Counted from the first letter of the stretch, positions 16,248-25,599 are shown. The stretch: 64,000 nt of DNA from an uncultured Lachnospiraceae bacterium (GCA_910579935.1 CAJTVQ010000005.1:77323-141322), one strand, 5' to 3'. Translations and numbers: made by a program. The notes: generated by a model from the letters alone, not told the origin.

Positions 16248-17036
16248 ATGAAGAAGATAAGTATTATCTTATTATCCGCAGTACTGGTCTTTTCAATGGC
16301 TGCCTGTAATGGTGGTAAGGAAAAGGCTGATAATCAGACAGAGAAACAGACGGAAAGCGTAAAGCCAACTGAAGAAGTAGCAATGGCAACGGAAGCTGTC
16401 ACAGAGGTCACAACCGAAGCTGGAAGTGAAGAGACAGAGAAAGATATTGCCGAGGTTAAAGATTCAGAAGAGAAGACTGATAAGGAAGATAACCAGTCTG
16501 CTGATAATGAAACTGCTTCAAAGCAGAAAGAAAAGTCAGAGCAGAATGACGAGCCGGAACAGAAAGCTCCTGCAAGTGGTAATAAGGAAGCTGGTGGAAA
16601 TCAGAGTAATGCAGGTAATGGTGGTCAGACTACAGACAGTCCGAAAGACAATGTGAGCAATCCAAAGCCGGCATCCGTGGCGTACAGTCCACAGAATGTT
16701 GTGTCACTTGCAACAGCAAAGTGTCAGGCAGGAGGGATGATTACCACACAGCAGAATTTACAGAATCATTTGAATGACGGCAGTATCACGCAGGAAGAGT
16801 ACAATGAGTATTATCCTTACGATGGTATGGAAGGCTCTTATTATAGTGTGTTTGTAGAGACAGACCTCAACAAAGCAAGTACCATTGATGGACAGCGGTT
16901 ATCATCTGAGGATGCAATCGCAGAATATATTGCAAGTATGTTACTTTTGGAAACAGATCCGGTATTCTACATCAGTTATGATGGAGTTTACACGACAGGC
17001 GGCACAGACTATTACGAGTTTCGATGTCACAGATAA
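16248..17036 (+). CDS. Surface lipoprotein
   Basis: A 262-residue exported protein. A lipoprotein signal ends at VFSMAAC with the acceptor cysteine at residue 20. A long acidic, glutamate/threonine-rich linker (about residues 25-140) follows, then a compact C-terminal domain with VSLATAKCQAGGMITTQQN and a final YYEFRCH. The linker would lift the domain through the wall. It lies upstream of the adhesin and separated from it by a terminator. No family is recognised; a role in the cell envelope of the recipient or donor is inferred. Confidence 0.75.
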   Translation: MKKISIILLSAVLVFSMAACNGGKEKADNQTEKQTESVKPTEEVAMATEAVTEVTTEAGSEETEKDIAEVKDSEEKTDKEDNQSADNETASKQKEKSEQNDEPEQKAPASGNKEAGGNQSNAGNGGQTTDSPKDNVSNPKPASVAYSPQNVVSLATAKCQAGGMITTQQNLQNHLNDGSITQEEYNEYYPYDGMEGSYYSVFVETDLNKASTIDGQRLSSEDAIAEYIASMLLLETDPVFYISYDGVYTTGGTDYYEFRCHR

Positions 17037-17061
17037 ATAAAAACGAATAGAAGCAGAAGGA

Positions 17062-17100
17062 AGAAAGATGTAAGCCATAAACTTATGTCTTTCTCTTTTT
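17062..17100 (+). terminator. Intrinsic terminator before the adhesin gene
   Basis: AGAAAGA (17062-17068) pairs with TCTTTCT (17088-17094). The inner helix TGTAAG/CTTATG surrounds the loop CCATAAA, and CTTTTT follows. The apical part is almost identical to that of the terminator after the adhesin (22518-22558). Confidence 0.75.
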
Positions 17101-17127
17101 ATGCGAAAATTAAGGAGGAAAGAGCAC

Positions 17128-20100
17128 ATGAAACAGAAACTAAAGCGTTTTATGGCAGGATTTATGGCTATGCTCACAATGGTTGGAACACTCTTTACGA
17201 ATGGAACAACAGCATTTGCAGCCAGTCCGCAGGCAAATATTGCGTTCTGGAATGCGTCAGTCAAAAATTCCGGAGAAGTAAGTGAGCTGAAGCCTGGATA
17301 TAATCATGGCAAGATTCTGTATTCAATTCTTGACGGAAATTCTGCATATTGTATGAATTTCGGATTAAGAGCAGATGGCGGTCAGCTTATGAACAGCTAC
17401 GATGATGCGAGCACATCAATGTCAGCACAGCAGAGAAAGCTTTTAAGTTACTGCCTTTATTATGGGTTTAACAGTACACAAAAGGCGGCACCAAGCAACA
17501 GTCAGTGCGATGAGTATATCGCAACTCAGGCAATGGTATGGGTTATTGTAGCAGATATCTTTGGAACCGGAAGTGGTGATTCGGCAGCAAGAAAGCTCTG
17601 TAACACAGCACCAAGTCCTGATTCTTCATACAGCTATTATGAGAGGCTCAGAGACAATATCAGCAGTTCCTACAATGCAACGCTTCCAAGTTTTGCATCA
17701 CGCAGAACCAGTGAGGCACCAACTTATGAGTTGAAGTGGAATGAGGGAAGTCAGAGATTTGAAACAACATTATCTGACAGCAATGGTGTCTTATCAGACT
17801 TTGATTTTGGCATCAGTGGATATTCTGTTGATAAGAATGGCAACAGTATTACAATCTCTTCAACGAGCGTGAATACCACAGCTACAACAGGAACATTCAC
17901 ATCCAATGCTGGCAAGGTTGAGACAACATCAAGCTGTGTATTCTGGCTTACAGGAAAGAGCGGATATCAGGAGTTTATTTCTGAAAGACCGACAGCAGAT
18001 CCTGTCAAAGCCTATATCAAGGTCAAGACAGAGAACATCGGATATGGTGAGCTTACAAAGACAGATGAGTCAAGCGGAGTGAAGCTTTCCGGTGCAGTCT
18101 ATGGAATTTATTCTGACAGCGGATGCACAAACAGAGTACAGACCATGACAACAGATGGAAACGGATATGCAAAGTCAGCTGCACTTGTCGCAGGCATTTA
18201 TTATGTAAAAGAGATTACAGCACCAAAGGGCTATGTTCTTTCCGGTAAGGTTCATACTCTTACTGTAAGAGCGGGACAGACAACCGGAATCTCTGCAACA
18301 GATAAGGAGCAGCTTGGAGCAATCACAATCTACAAGGAAGGTGAAGTGCTCAGCTCATGGAATGGAAGTAACTTTATTTATGAGAAAAAGAAGCTTCCGG
18401 GAGCAACATTTAAGGTGACAGCAGGAGCAGATATCTACAAGGCAGATGGTACAAAGGTGTATAGTGCTGGCGATGTTGTAGCAGAAAGCCTTACAACAGG
18501 AACTGACGGACAGGTGGTATTATCTGACCTTCATCTTGGAACTTATGTGGTTACTGAGATTAAGAGCATTGACGGGTATACAATCAATACCACACCTCAG
18601 ACAGTAGCAGTTGAGTATAAGGACCAGACTGTGACAGTACAGTATGAATCAGCTACGATTGAGAATACAAGACAGAAAGCGGATGTATCTGTCGTAAAGA
18701 AGGACTCTGACACAGAGAACCCTCTTGATGGCGGCAAGTACACACTTTATGCCGGAAATGACATCAAAAACTATGCCGGACAGGTTATTGTGACAAAGGG
18801 TACAGCTCTTGAAACAGTAACTACAGGTGAGGACGGAAAGGCGAGCTACAGCGTGGATCTGCCAATCTCTAACGGATATTATATCTCAGAGACACAGGCA
18901 CCATATGCGTATATCAGAAACAGTAAAGATGTTTACAGCTTCAATTTCAATGTATTACCTGAAACACAGGCAAAGGCATCATTCAGCCACACATTTGTAA
19001 ATGACAGAACTACAGCAAAGATTCATATCTACAAGGTAGACAAGGAATCAGGCAAGGCAGTTGCCCAGGGAGATGCAAGCCTTGAAGGTGCAGTTTATGG
19101 TCTTTATGCAAGAAACGATATCGTGCATCCGGACGGAGCAACAGGAGCTGTATTCAAAGCAGGTGACCTTGTAGCAACACTTACAACAGATAAGAATGGC
19201 GAAGCAGAGGTCAATAACCTTTACCTTGGAAACTATTATGTGAAAGAAATCACTCCATCAGAGGGGTATCTCTTAGACGAAGAGGAGCACGATGTAGTAT
19301 GTGACTATGAGGGAGACCTTGTAGCAGAGGTATCAAGAAGCACAACCTCAGCAGAGCAGGTCATCAAGCAGCCATTCCAGCTTATCAAGGTATCTGACAA
19401 TGGCGATGATACTGAAGCAGGACTGCTTGCAGGTGCAGAGTTCACAGCATACTTAAAATCTTCTTTATCCGTAAAGGCAGATGGAAGTTATGACTATGAC
19501 AAGGCAACTCCGGTAGTAATCGGGGAAAACGGAGCAACAACAATCACATCCGATGACAAGGGACATGCAGTTTCCATTGCAATTCCTTATGGAACCTATG
19601 TGGTAGTTGAGTCAAAGACACCGCATAACATGAAGACAATCAAGCCATTTGAGGTAAAAATCAGCGAGAATCATCCTGACAAGCCTCAGACATGGAGAGT
19701 ATTCCTTGACAGGGAGTTTACTGCAAAGCTTCGTGTAATCAAGAAGGATTCCGATACAAAGCAGACAGTGCTTGTGCCAAATGCAGAGTTTAAGATCTTC
19801 AATATTGATAAGAACGAATATGTAACCCAGTACACAACTTATCCGTCAAAGGTTAAGCATACTTCATTCTTTACTGATGAGGATGGAGACTTAATCTTAC
19901 CGGAAGCACTCAAAATCGGAAACTACCGCATTGAAGAGGTAAAAGCACCATTCGGATATGTGGTGAATGATAACTATATCAACATTTCAGTTGATACAGA
20001 TACAGCATTTGAGACAGATGGAGATACCAATGATGCCATCATCACAGTGGAATATTCCGATGCCCCTGCAGTCGGAGAGCTGACTGTAGAAAAGAAGGGA

Positions 20101-22506
20101 GAGGTACTTGACGGATTTAAGGGTGGACTTCTTGCAAGCTCATATGAGAAAGAGTTTGTTTATAAGGAAGGCTCACTTGCCGGAGCAAAATTCAAAGTTT
20201 ATGCTGCCGAGGATATTTACACAGCAGACAACCAGAAGGATGCAGATGGCAACCGTACAAAGTATTACAGCAAGGGCGACCTTGTGGCAACTCTTACAAC
20301 AGGAAAAGATGGAAAGGCAGTAGCCAAGAATCTTCCTCTTGGTCAGTACAGAGTTGTTGAAGTAACAGCTCCTGACGGATATGTGTTAAATCCAAATGAG
20401 CAGAAAGTCACATTCACATATGTGGATGATAAGACACCTGTTATCAAGGAAAGCCTTACTTTCTCAGATGACAGACAGAAGCTTGATATGTCAGTGACCA
20501 AGCTTGATGCAGAAGATAATACACCGATTGCAGGTGCAGTATTTGGTCTTTATGCAGATGAGGATATAAGGAATGCTGATGGCAGGGTTATTATCGAGAA
20601 AGGTACACTTCTTGAGAAGGCAACATCTGATGAGAATGGAAAGATTGCTTTTGTTAAGGATTATCCATTTGCAAAATATGTTGCAAGGGAGCTTGTAAAG
20701 CCTGCCGGATATGTGACAAGTGAGGAAGCAGTAAACTTTGATACAAAATATCAGGGACAGGATGTTAAGACTGCTGTATATAACAGCGAGTATAAGAACA
20801 CTCCTACAACCTTTGAGTTTACAAAGACAGATATCACAAGCGGTGCAGAGCTTACAGGTGCAACACTTACTGTACTTGATAAGGATGGAAATGTGGTAGA
20901 CACATGGACATCTGATGCTAAGGAAGCACATGTAATCAAGAGACTTGTAGTTGGAGAGACTTACACTCTTCGTGAGGAATTTGCTCCTTACGGATATCTC
21001 AAGGCAGCAGATATCCAGTTTACAGTAGAGGACACGGGCAAAGTGCAGCATGTAGAGATGAAGGATGAAGTTCCTACAGGTTCCATCGTCATCAATAAGG
21101 ACGGCGAATTTGTAACAGATACTACTCTTATGAAGGGTTACTGGTATGACTTTATCTTCAATTTCTTCAAGGACAGCCTTGCAGGAGTAACTTTTGATGT
21201 ATATGCAAAAGAGGATATCGTAAGTGCTGACGGACTTAACACTGTATATCACAAGGCAGGAGACAAGGTGGCAACCATCGTGACAAATGATAAGGGTATC
21301 GCTAGAATTGATGACCTTCCACTTGGCAAGTATTATCTTGTTGAGACAAAGACCATTGATGGATTTGTATTAGATGAGACACCGATTGAGGCAGATCTTT
21401 CCTATATCGATCAGAATACAAAGGTTGTATTTGCAGGAATGGATGTGACAAATGAGCGTCAGAAAGTGCAGATTACTGTAACCAAGACGGATTCAGAGAC
21501 AAAGAAAGAGCTTGAAGGTGCTGTATTTGGTTTATTTGCGAAAGAAGATATCGTAAATAAGGATGGAAAGGTTATTGTCAAAGCAGATACACAGATTGAG
21601 AGAGGTGTTACTGGAAAGGATGGCAAAGTAACATTTACCTCTGACCTTCCACTTGGACAGTATTATGTCAAAGAACTTGAGGCACCAAAGGGCTATGTGA
21701 AGTCAGATAAGACATTTGATGTGGATGCTTCATATCAGGGAGATAAGGTAAAGGTTATCGAGTTTGAGGCAGCATTTGAAAATGCACCGATCAAGGTAGA
21801 AATTTCAAAGACTGATATCACAGGCAAGAAAGAATTGCCTGGAGCAAAGATTTCAGTTATTGATGCTGATGGAAAGCTTGTTGAGAGCTGGACATCAGAG
21901 GCAGGAAAGACGCATATGATTGAGAGACTTCCTGTCGGAAAGTACACACTCAGAGAGGAATCTGCACCATATGGATATAAGGTGGCAAGTGATGTAACCT
22001 TTGAAGTAAAGGAGACAGCAGAAATCCAGAAGGTATCCATGAAAGATGAACAGGCAGTCGGTAAGATTGTCATTGAGAAAACTGACAAAGTAACCGGAAA
22101 GCCAATCGAGGGTGTTGTATTTGAAGTAAGGGATAAGGACGGAAAGGTGCTTGATACACTCACTACTGACAAGAATGGTCATGCAGAGAGCAAGGAGCTT
22201 CCTATCTGTACTTACAATGAGGATGGTTCATTTAAGGAAGATATCCATTATACAGTAGTTGAGACAAAAGCAGCTGATGGATATATCCTTGATGAAACAG
22301 CTCACGATGTAACTCTTCGATATGATGACAATGCACCGGAAGTTGTTGTAACAACACTTAAGCTTGTCAATGTACCGACAGAGCCTAAGCTTCCACAGAC
22401 AGGTGACAATGCAAATCCGCTTCTTTATCTTGGAATCGGTGCACTTGCACTTATTACTGGTGTCGGAGTCGGACTTCGTGGAAGAAAGAAAAAGAATAAA
22501 CAGTAA
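17128..22506 (+). CDS. Giant thioester/Cna-B (SpaA-type) LPQTG surface adhesin
   Basis: A 1792-residue wall-anchored protein. The signal peptide ends near TAFAASPQ. The N-terminal domain has YCMNFG near residue 74 and ATQAMVW near residue 132, the cysteine-glutamine pair of thioester adhesin domains. About thirteen Cna-B/SpaA-like modules follow, each with a lysine strand (such as VTKTD) and an E-x-APxGY end, which in this family carry self-made isopeptide bonds. The C-terminus is LPQTG, a hydrophobic helix and a basic tail, the sortase signal. ATG 17128 follows AAGGAGG. It probably attaches donor cells to host tissue or recipient cells; the sortase at 59090 is a likely partner. Confidence 0.93.
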   Translation: MKQKLKRFMAGFMAMLTMVGTLFTNGTTAFAASPQANIAFWNASVKNSGEVSELKPGYNHGKILYSILDGNSAYCMNFGLRADGGQLMNSYDDASTSMSAQQRKLLSYCLYYGFNSTQKAAPSNSQCDEYIATQAMVWVIVADIFGTGSGDSAARKLCNTAPSPDSSYSYYERLRDNISSSYNATLPSFASRRTSEAPTYELKWNEGSQRFETTLSDSNGVLSDFDFGISGYSVDKNGNSITISSTSVNTTATTGTFTSNAGKVETTSSCVFWLTGKSGYQEFISERPTADPVKAYIKVKTENIGYGELTKTDESSGVKLSGAVYGIYSDSGCTNRVQTMTTDGNGYAKSAALVAGIYYVKEITAPKGYVLSGKVHTLTVRAGQTTGISATDKEQLGAITIYKEGEVLSSWNGSNFIYEKKKLPGATFKVTAGADIYKADGTKVYSAGDVVAESLTTGTDGQVVLSDLHLGTYVVTEIKSIDGYTINTTPQTVAVEYKDQTVTVQYESATIENTRQKADVSVVKKDSDTENPLDGGKYTLYAGNDIKNYAGQVIVTKGTALETVTTGEDGKASYSVDLPISNGYYISETQAPYAYIRNSKDVYSFNFNVLPETQAKASFSHTFVNDRTTAKIHIYKVDKESGKAVAQGDASLEGAVYGLYARNDIVHPDGATGAVFKAGDLVATLTTDKNGEAEVNNLYLGNYYVKEITPSEGYLLDEEEHDVVCDYEGDLVAEVSRSTTSAEQVIKQPFQLIKVSDNGDDTEAGLLAGAEFTAYLKSSLSVKADGSYDYDKATPVVIGENGATTITSDDKGHAVSIAIPYGTYVVVESKTPHNMKTIKPFEVKISENHPDKPQTWRVFLDREFTAKLRVIKKDSDTKQTVLVPNAEFKIFNIDKNEYVTQYTTYPSKVKHTSFFTDEDGDLILPEALKIGNYRIEEVKAPFGYVVNDNYINISVDTDTAFETDGDTNDAIITVEYSDAPAVGELTVEKKGEVLDGFKGGLLASSYEKEFVYKEGSLAGAKFKVYAAEDIYTADNQKDADGNRTKYYSKGDLVATLTTGKDGKAVAKNLPLGQYRVVEVTAPDGYVLNPNEQKVTFTYVDDKTPVIKESLTFSDDRQKLDMSVTKLDAEDNTPIAGAVFGLYADEDIRNADGRVIIEKGTLLEKATSDENGKIAFVKDYPFAKYVARELVKPAGYVTSEEAVNFDTKYQGQDVKTAVYNSEYKNTPTTFEFTKTDITSGAELTGATLTVLDKDGNVVDTWTSDAKEAHVIKRLVVGETYTLREEFAPYGYLKAADIQFTVEDTGKVQHVEMKDEVPTGSIVINKDGEFVTDTTLMKGYWYDFIFNFFKDSLAGVTFDVYAKEDIVSADGLNTVYHKAGDKVATIVTNDKGIARIDDLPLGKYYLVETKTIDGFVLDETPIEADLSYIDQNTKVVFAGMDVTNERQKVQITVTKTDSETKKELEGAVFGLFAKEDIVNKDGKVIVKADTQIERGVTGKDGKVTFTSDLPLGQYYVKELEAPKGYVKSDKTFDVDASYQGDKVKVIEFEAAFENAPIKVEISKTDITGKKELPGAKISVIDADGKLVESWTSEAGKTHMIERLPVGKYTLREESAPYGYKVASDVTFEVKETAEIQKVSMKDEQAVGKIVIEKTDKVTGKPIEGVVFEVRDKDGKVLDTLTTDKNGHAESKELPICTYNEDGSFKEDIHYTVVETKAADGYILDETAHDVTLRYDDNAPEVVVTTLKLVNVPTEPKLPQTGDNANPLLYLGIGALALITGVGVGLRGRKKKNKQ

Positions 22507-22517
22507 AAATTAACCTT

Positions 22518-22558
22518 GCGGGGAATGTAAGCCAGTAACTTATGTTCCCCGCTTTTTT
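22518..22558 (+). terminator. Intrinsic terminator after the adhesin gene
   Basis: GCGGGGAA (22518-22525) pairs with TTCCCCGC (22545-22552). The inner helix TGTAAG/CTTATG surrounds loop CCAGTAA, and six T follow. The lower stem differs completely from the 17062 terminator while the top is conserved. Confidence 0.88.
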
Positions 22559-22579
22559 AGATTAAGGAGGAACCGTAAT

Positions 22580-23575
22580 ATGATGAATTACGAGATTTTT
22601 AAGGAAGTAGTAAAAGAAAAGTTTATGGATTATATGCCTGAGAAGTTCAAAGGAATGGAGCTTGTGGCAGAACCCGTGGAAAAGGTGAATGTGACTCTTG
22701 ATGGCATCATCTTAAGAGAAGAAGGCAGGAACATTTCGCCTACGATTTATATCAATGACATGTATAAGAAGTATCAGGACTGTGGGGATCTTGAGGAAAC
22801 ACTTATGGCTGCATGTGACTTTATGGAAAGGGCATATGAGCAGGCTCCGGTTGTTGATGTGGACAGCATTATGAAGGATGCTAACGAGAAGATTGTATTC
22901 CAGCTCATCAATACAGAGCAGAATAAAACATTTTTGGAACAGGTGCCTCACAGGGAGTTTCAGGATCTTTCTATTGTGTATAAGGTAATAATCAGTGCCG
23001 ATAAGGATGCGGTGCAGAGTTCAAAAATTACAAATGAATTTGCGAAAAGACTTGGAATGAGCGAGGAACAGCTCTTTAAGTGTGCAGCGGAAAACACAAG
23101 AAGACTCTTCCCACCTGTCGTTCGTAGCATGAATGACATTATGAGAGAAATGTTCGCAAGGGATGGGATGCCACAGGAGATCGCAGAGATGATGATAGCT
23201 GAGATTCCACCGGAGCAGACGATGTGGGTGATTTCCAATGAAAAGGGTATCAATGGTGCAGCGTCCATGCTTTATGAGAATGAGCTTCATGAGCTGGCAG
23301 AGAGTTTAGAGAGTGACCTTTATATTCTCCCTTCGAGCGTGCATGAGGTTATTGCAGTATCTTCAGATATGGGAAGCCCTGAGATGCTTGCACAGATGGT
23401 AGTCGAGGTAAATATGCAGGAGGTGTCTTTGGACGAGAGACTTTCCAATCAGGTATATCACTATGATAAGGATTTAAGAAAACTCACCCTTGCAACTGAT
23501 ACACCAAACAAGAGACTTGATGGTATCGTTGCAGAACCTCCCCTTGTATATGACGCGAAGGAAAAGTCCAGATAG
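22580..23575 (+). CDS. DUF5688 family protein
   Basis: A 331-residue soluble protein of unknown function common in clostridial conjugative elements. It opens MNYEIFKEVVKEKFMDYMPE and has PTIYINDMYKKYQ near residue 55. The C-terminal half carries an EIPPEQTMWVISNEKGINGA phrase and LYILPSSVHEV, features I associate with DUF5688. No signal or membrane segment is seen. It follows the adhesin terminator with an AAGGAGG site and heads a run of closely spaced accessory genes. Confidence 0.75.
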   Translation: MMNYEIFKEVVKEKFMDYMPEKFKGMELVAEPVEKVNVTLDGIILREEGRNISPTIYINDMYKKYQDCGDLEETLMAACDFMERAYEQAPVVDVDSIMKDANEKIVFQLINTEQNKTFLEQVPHREFQDLSIVYKVIISADKDAVQSSKITNEFAKRLGMSEEQLFKCAAENTRRLFPPVVRSMNDIMREMFARDGMPQEIAEMMIAEIPPEQTMWVISNEKGINGAASMLYENELHELAESLESDLYILPSSVHEVIAVSSDMGSPEMLAQMVVEVNMQEVSLDERLSNQVYHYDKDLRKLTLATDTPNKRLDGIVAEPPLVYDAKEKSR

Positions 23576-23584
23576 GAGGCAGCT

Positions 23585-23701
23585 ATGGAGCAGGAACTTA
23601 CAATGGAAGAACTCATTGCTCTCATAAACAGCCAGAAAGGTGACTTTGTTATCCGTGTCGAGTCTGGAGAGGAGGCGGTGTCTGATGCCAAAGAAGAATG
23701 A
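23585..23701 (+). CDS. 38-residue acidic peptide overlapping radC-like gene
   Basis: A short frame (MEQELTMEELIALINSQKGD, ending SDAKEE) with GGAGG just upstream in the end of the DUF5688 gene. The predicted helix plus strand resembles a small DUF6487-like or recruitment peptide, but no family is certain. Its last 17 bp overlap the start of the next gene in another frame. The ribosome site and gene-like composition support it. Confidence 0.5.
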   Translation: MEQELTMEELIALINSQKGDFVIRVESGEEAVSDAKEE

Positions 23702-24224
23702 CTTCAAGCTTGATGTGGTTTCGGTAAGACTTGTAAAGGATGCTCCGATTTATTTGGAGCACACCTTTAATAATCCGGCGGATATAGCTGCTGTCATGGG
23801 AGACTGTATGTGCCAGTTTGACAGGGAAGTAGTGTGTGTGGTCAATCTAAGGTCAGATTTAAAACCTATCAATGTGCATTTTGCAAGTGTTGGCTCTTTA
23901 AATGAGGCAATGGCACATCCGAGAGAACTGTTTAAATCAAGTATCTTAAGCAATGCCGCAAGCATGATGTTAATCCATTGTCATCCATCCGGAAATGTAT
24001 TCCCAAGCAAGGCAGACACGATGATGACAGACCGCATGAACAAGCTGTGTGAACTGATGGGAATACCGCTCATTGACCATATCATAGTCGGTGGAGACAA
24101 TCGTGAATTTTTCAGTTTCAGGGAAAAAGGCATGATTGATAATCCTAAGATTACCCTGAGCACAGATTACCGGACACTTGATATCAAGTCACCGCTTGTA
24201 GCAGAGCAGGGAAAGGCAAGGTGA
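23685..24224 (+). CDS. RadC-like JAB/MPN domain protein
   Basis: A 179-residue protein of the RadC/DUF2466 family. The metal-binding JAMM-like motif HCHPSGNVFPSKAD lies near residue 95, followed by MGIPLIDHIIVGG. Members are common on plasmids, phages and ICEs; a DNA-repair role was withdrawn for the founding protein, so the activity is unknown. ATG 23685 is chosen because GGAGGCGG precedes it; the open frame upstream overlaps another peptide gene. The N-terminal helix-hairpin-helix of full-length RadC is missing, as is usual in mobile versions. Confidence 0.85.
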   Translation: MPKKNDFKLDVVSVRLVKDAPIYLEHTFNNPADIAAVMGDCMCQFDREVVCVVNLRSDLKPINVHFASVGSLNEAMAHPRELFKSSILSNAASMMLIHCHPSGNVFPSKADTMMTDRMNKLCELMGIPLIDHIIVGGDNREFFSFREKGMIDNPKITLSTDYRTLDIKSPLVAEQGKAR

Positions 24225-24228
24225 AAGC

Positions 24229-25206
24229 ATGGATGGAAGATTTACGGATGAAGAGCTTGCCATAGCAAAGAGTGTTGACCTGTGTGCAGTTGCTGAAAGC
24301 CTTGGGTATACAGTAAAGAGGATTGGCAAATACCACACTTTAAAGGAGATGGATTCCATCCGTATCTATAACAGAAGCCATTGGTACAGATGGTCAAGGC
24401 AATTTGACAAAGGCAACAATGGCGGCTCACAGGTAGATTTCTTGCGGGTGTTTTGTGGAATGAGTGTAAAAGAGGCTGTGTTCTGGCTTTTAGATTTTGC
24501 AGGATATAGAAGGATCGAGAATCCTGTAAAGCAGCCACTTGTTCATCAGGTATCGCAGAAGCAGGCAGAGGAGAGAAAGCCATTTGTCCTACCGGAACCG
24601 GCGGGAGATAATTCCTATCTTATTTCATATCTGAATCAGGAGAGAGAAATCAGCAGGACTGTCATAGATCTGTTTTTAAAAGATGGACTGATTTATGAGA
24701 GCAGGCATTACCACAATGTTGTTTTCAAAGGAAATGATAAAAATGGAGTGACAAGATTTGCAAGTATGCGTGGAGTGTTTGATAAGCAGGGCAAGCCATT
24801 CAAGTGTGATGTCACAGGCAATGATAAGAACTATGGATTTAATGTGGTAAATGTTAACAGTACAGAGCTTGTAGTATTTGAGGCTGCAATCGACCTTATG
24901 AGTTATGTGGATATCTTCACGGATTATGAATCAAATAAGCTGGCACTTGGGATGCTTGCAGATGCACCACTTGAAACATTTCTTCGGGAACATCCGCAGA
25001 TAACTTCCATCCGGTTCTGCCTTGATGGAGATGAGCCGGGGAGAAAAGCAGCAGCTGAACTTATGAGAAAGTATTATGAGCTTGGATATGAGGTAGAAGA
25101 CTGTCCGCCTCCAGCCGGATATAAGGATTACAACGAGTGGCTTGTGGCTGCAAAGCTTAATCTGAACCAGATGAATCAGAGAGCAGATGAACCAGTCAGG
25201 GCATGA
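24229..25206 (+). CDS. DUF3991/TOPRIM primase-like protein
   Basis: A 325-residue protein. The N-terminal DUF3991 half contains LCAVAESLGYTVKRIGKYH and a SHWYRWSRQFDKGNNGGSQ zinc-free primase-like segment. A TOPRIM domain follows with VVFEAAIDLMSY (catalytic glutamate) and RFCLDGDEPGRKAA (DxDxxG) near residue 260. Such proteins may make or process primers when transferred single strands are copied. It starts 4 bp after the radC-like gene and ends immediately before the hairpin array and probable oriT. Confidence 0.85.
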   Translation: MDGRFTDEELAIAKSVDLCAVAESLGYTVKRIGKYHTLKEMDSIRIYNRSHWYRWSRQFDKGNNGGSQVDFLRVFCGMSVKEAVFWLLDFAGYRRIENPVKQPLVHQVSQKQAEERKPFVLPEPAGDNSYLISYLNQEREISRTVIDLFLKDGLIYESRHYHNVVFKGNDKNGVTRFASMRGVFDKQGKPFKCDVTGNDKNYGFNVVNVNSTELVVFEAAIDLMSYVDIFTDYESNKLALGMLADAPLETFLREHPQITSIRFCLDGDEPGRKAAAELMRKYYELGYEVEDCPPPAGYKDYNEWLVAAKLNLNQMNQRADEPVRA

Positions 25207-25226
25207 GAAACCGGATTTTGATGTGT

Positions 25227-25437
25227 GGGGGCAGAAAGCGCCCCCAAAACAGCAAAGTGGGGGCAGAAAGCGCCCCCAAAATGTCAAAGTGGGGGCGAAA
25301 AGCGCCCCCGCAATTCGGACACGACAAAATCCGGATGAAAGTCAGTATAAAAGTGGGGGCAGAAAGCGCCCCCAAAATAACAAAGTGGGGGCAGAAAGCG
25401 CCCCCAAAGTAGCAAAGTGGGGGCAAAAAGCGCCCCC
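25227..25437. repeat. Six GC hairpins in a strict 32-bp register
   Basis: Each unit is GGGGGC, seven bases (mostly AGAAAGC), then GCCCCC. Units start at 25227, 25259, 25291, 25355, 25387 and 25419. The steps are 32 bp, with one double step of 64 where the expected unit at 25323 is replaced by other sequence. Spacers are similar (AAAxxxxCAAAGT). A 32-bp step shifts frame at each unit, so it is not a protein repeat. Location just before the oriT-like repeats and mobilisation genes suggests binding sites of a relaxosome or replication protein. Confidence 0.9.
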
Positions 25438-25457
25438 ACTTCCATAAACAGAGGGTT

Positions 25458-25520
25458 TTAGGGAGATTTTCTCCCTAACTAGATGGCATTAGGACAGAGA
25501 TGTCTCTAATGCGTATCTAG
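25458..25520. other. Candidate origin of transfer (inverted repeats)
   Basis: TTAGGGAGA (25458-25466) and TCTCCCTAA (25470-25478) are a perfect inverted repeat. Immediately after, CTAGAT (25479-25484) pairs with ATCTAG (25515-25520), GCATTAG (25486-25492) with CTAATGC (25506-25512), and GACA with TGTC, making one long hairpin. The remaining stretch to 25599 holds no gene. Position directly upstream of mobC and the relaxase gene is typical for oriT. The nick site is not identified. Confidence 0.6.
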
Positions 25521-25599
25521 CCGTAAACCTAAGAGATTCAGACAGGCGTGTGGGTGGAAGAGATATACAAAACACGGATAAGGGAGGTGCAGGAAAGCA

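Noticed and set aside
20491..21252. 253-codon - strand frame opposite the adhesin
   Set aside because: Arises from the biased codons of the Cna-B repeats; the product is cysteine/isoleucine-rich without a family.
25227..25437. CRISPR array
   Set aside because: Repeats are short palindromes, the intervening bases are nearly identical rather than unique spacers, and there are no cas genes.
25187..25447. Short proteins with repeated GRKRPQN or GQKAPP phrases across the hairpin array
   Set aside because: The 32-bp repeat changes frame at every unit and several frames on both strands are open only because the unit lacks stops; no ribosome site fits.
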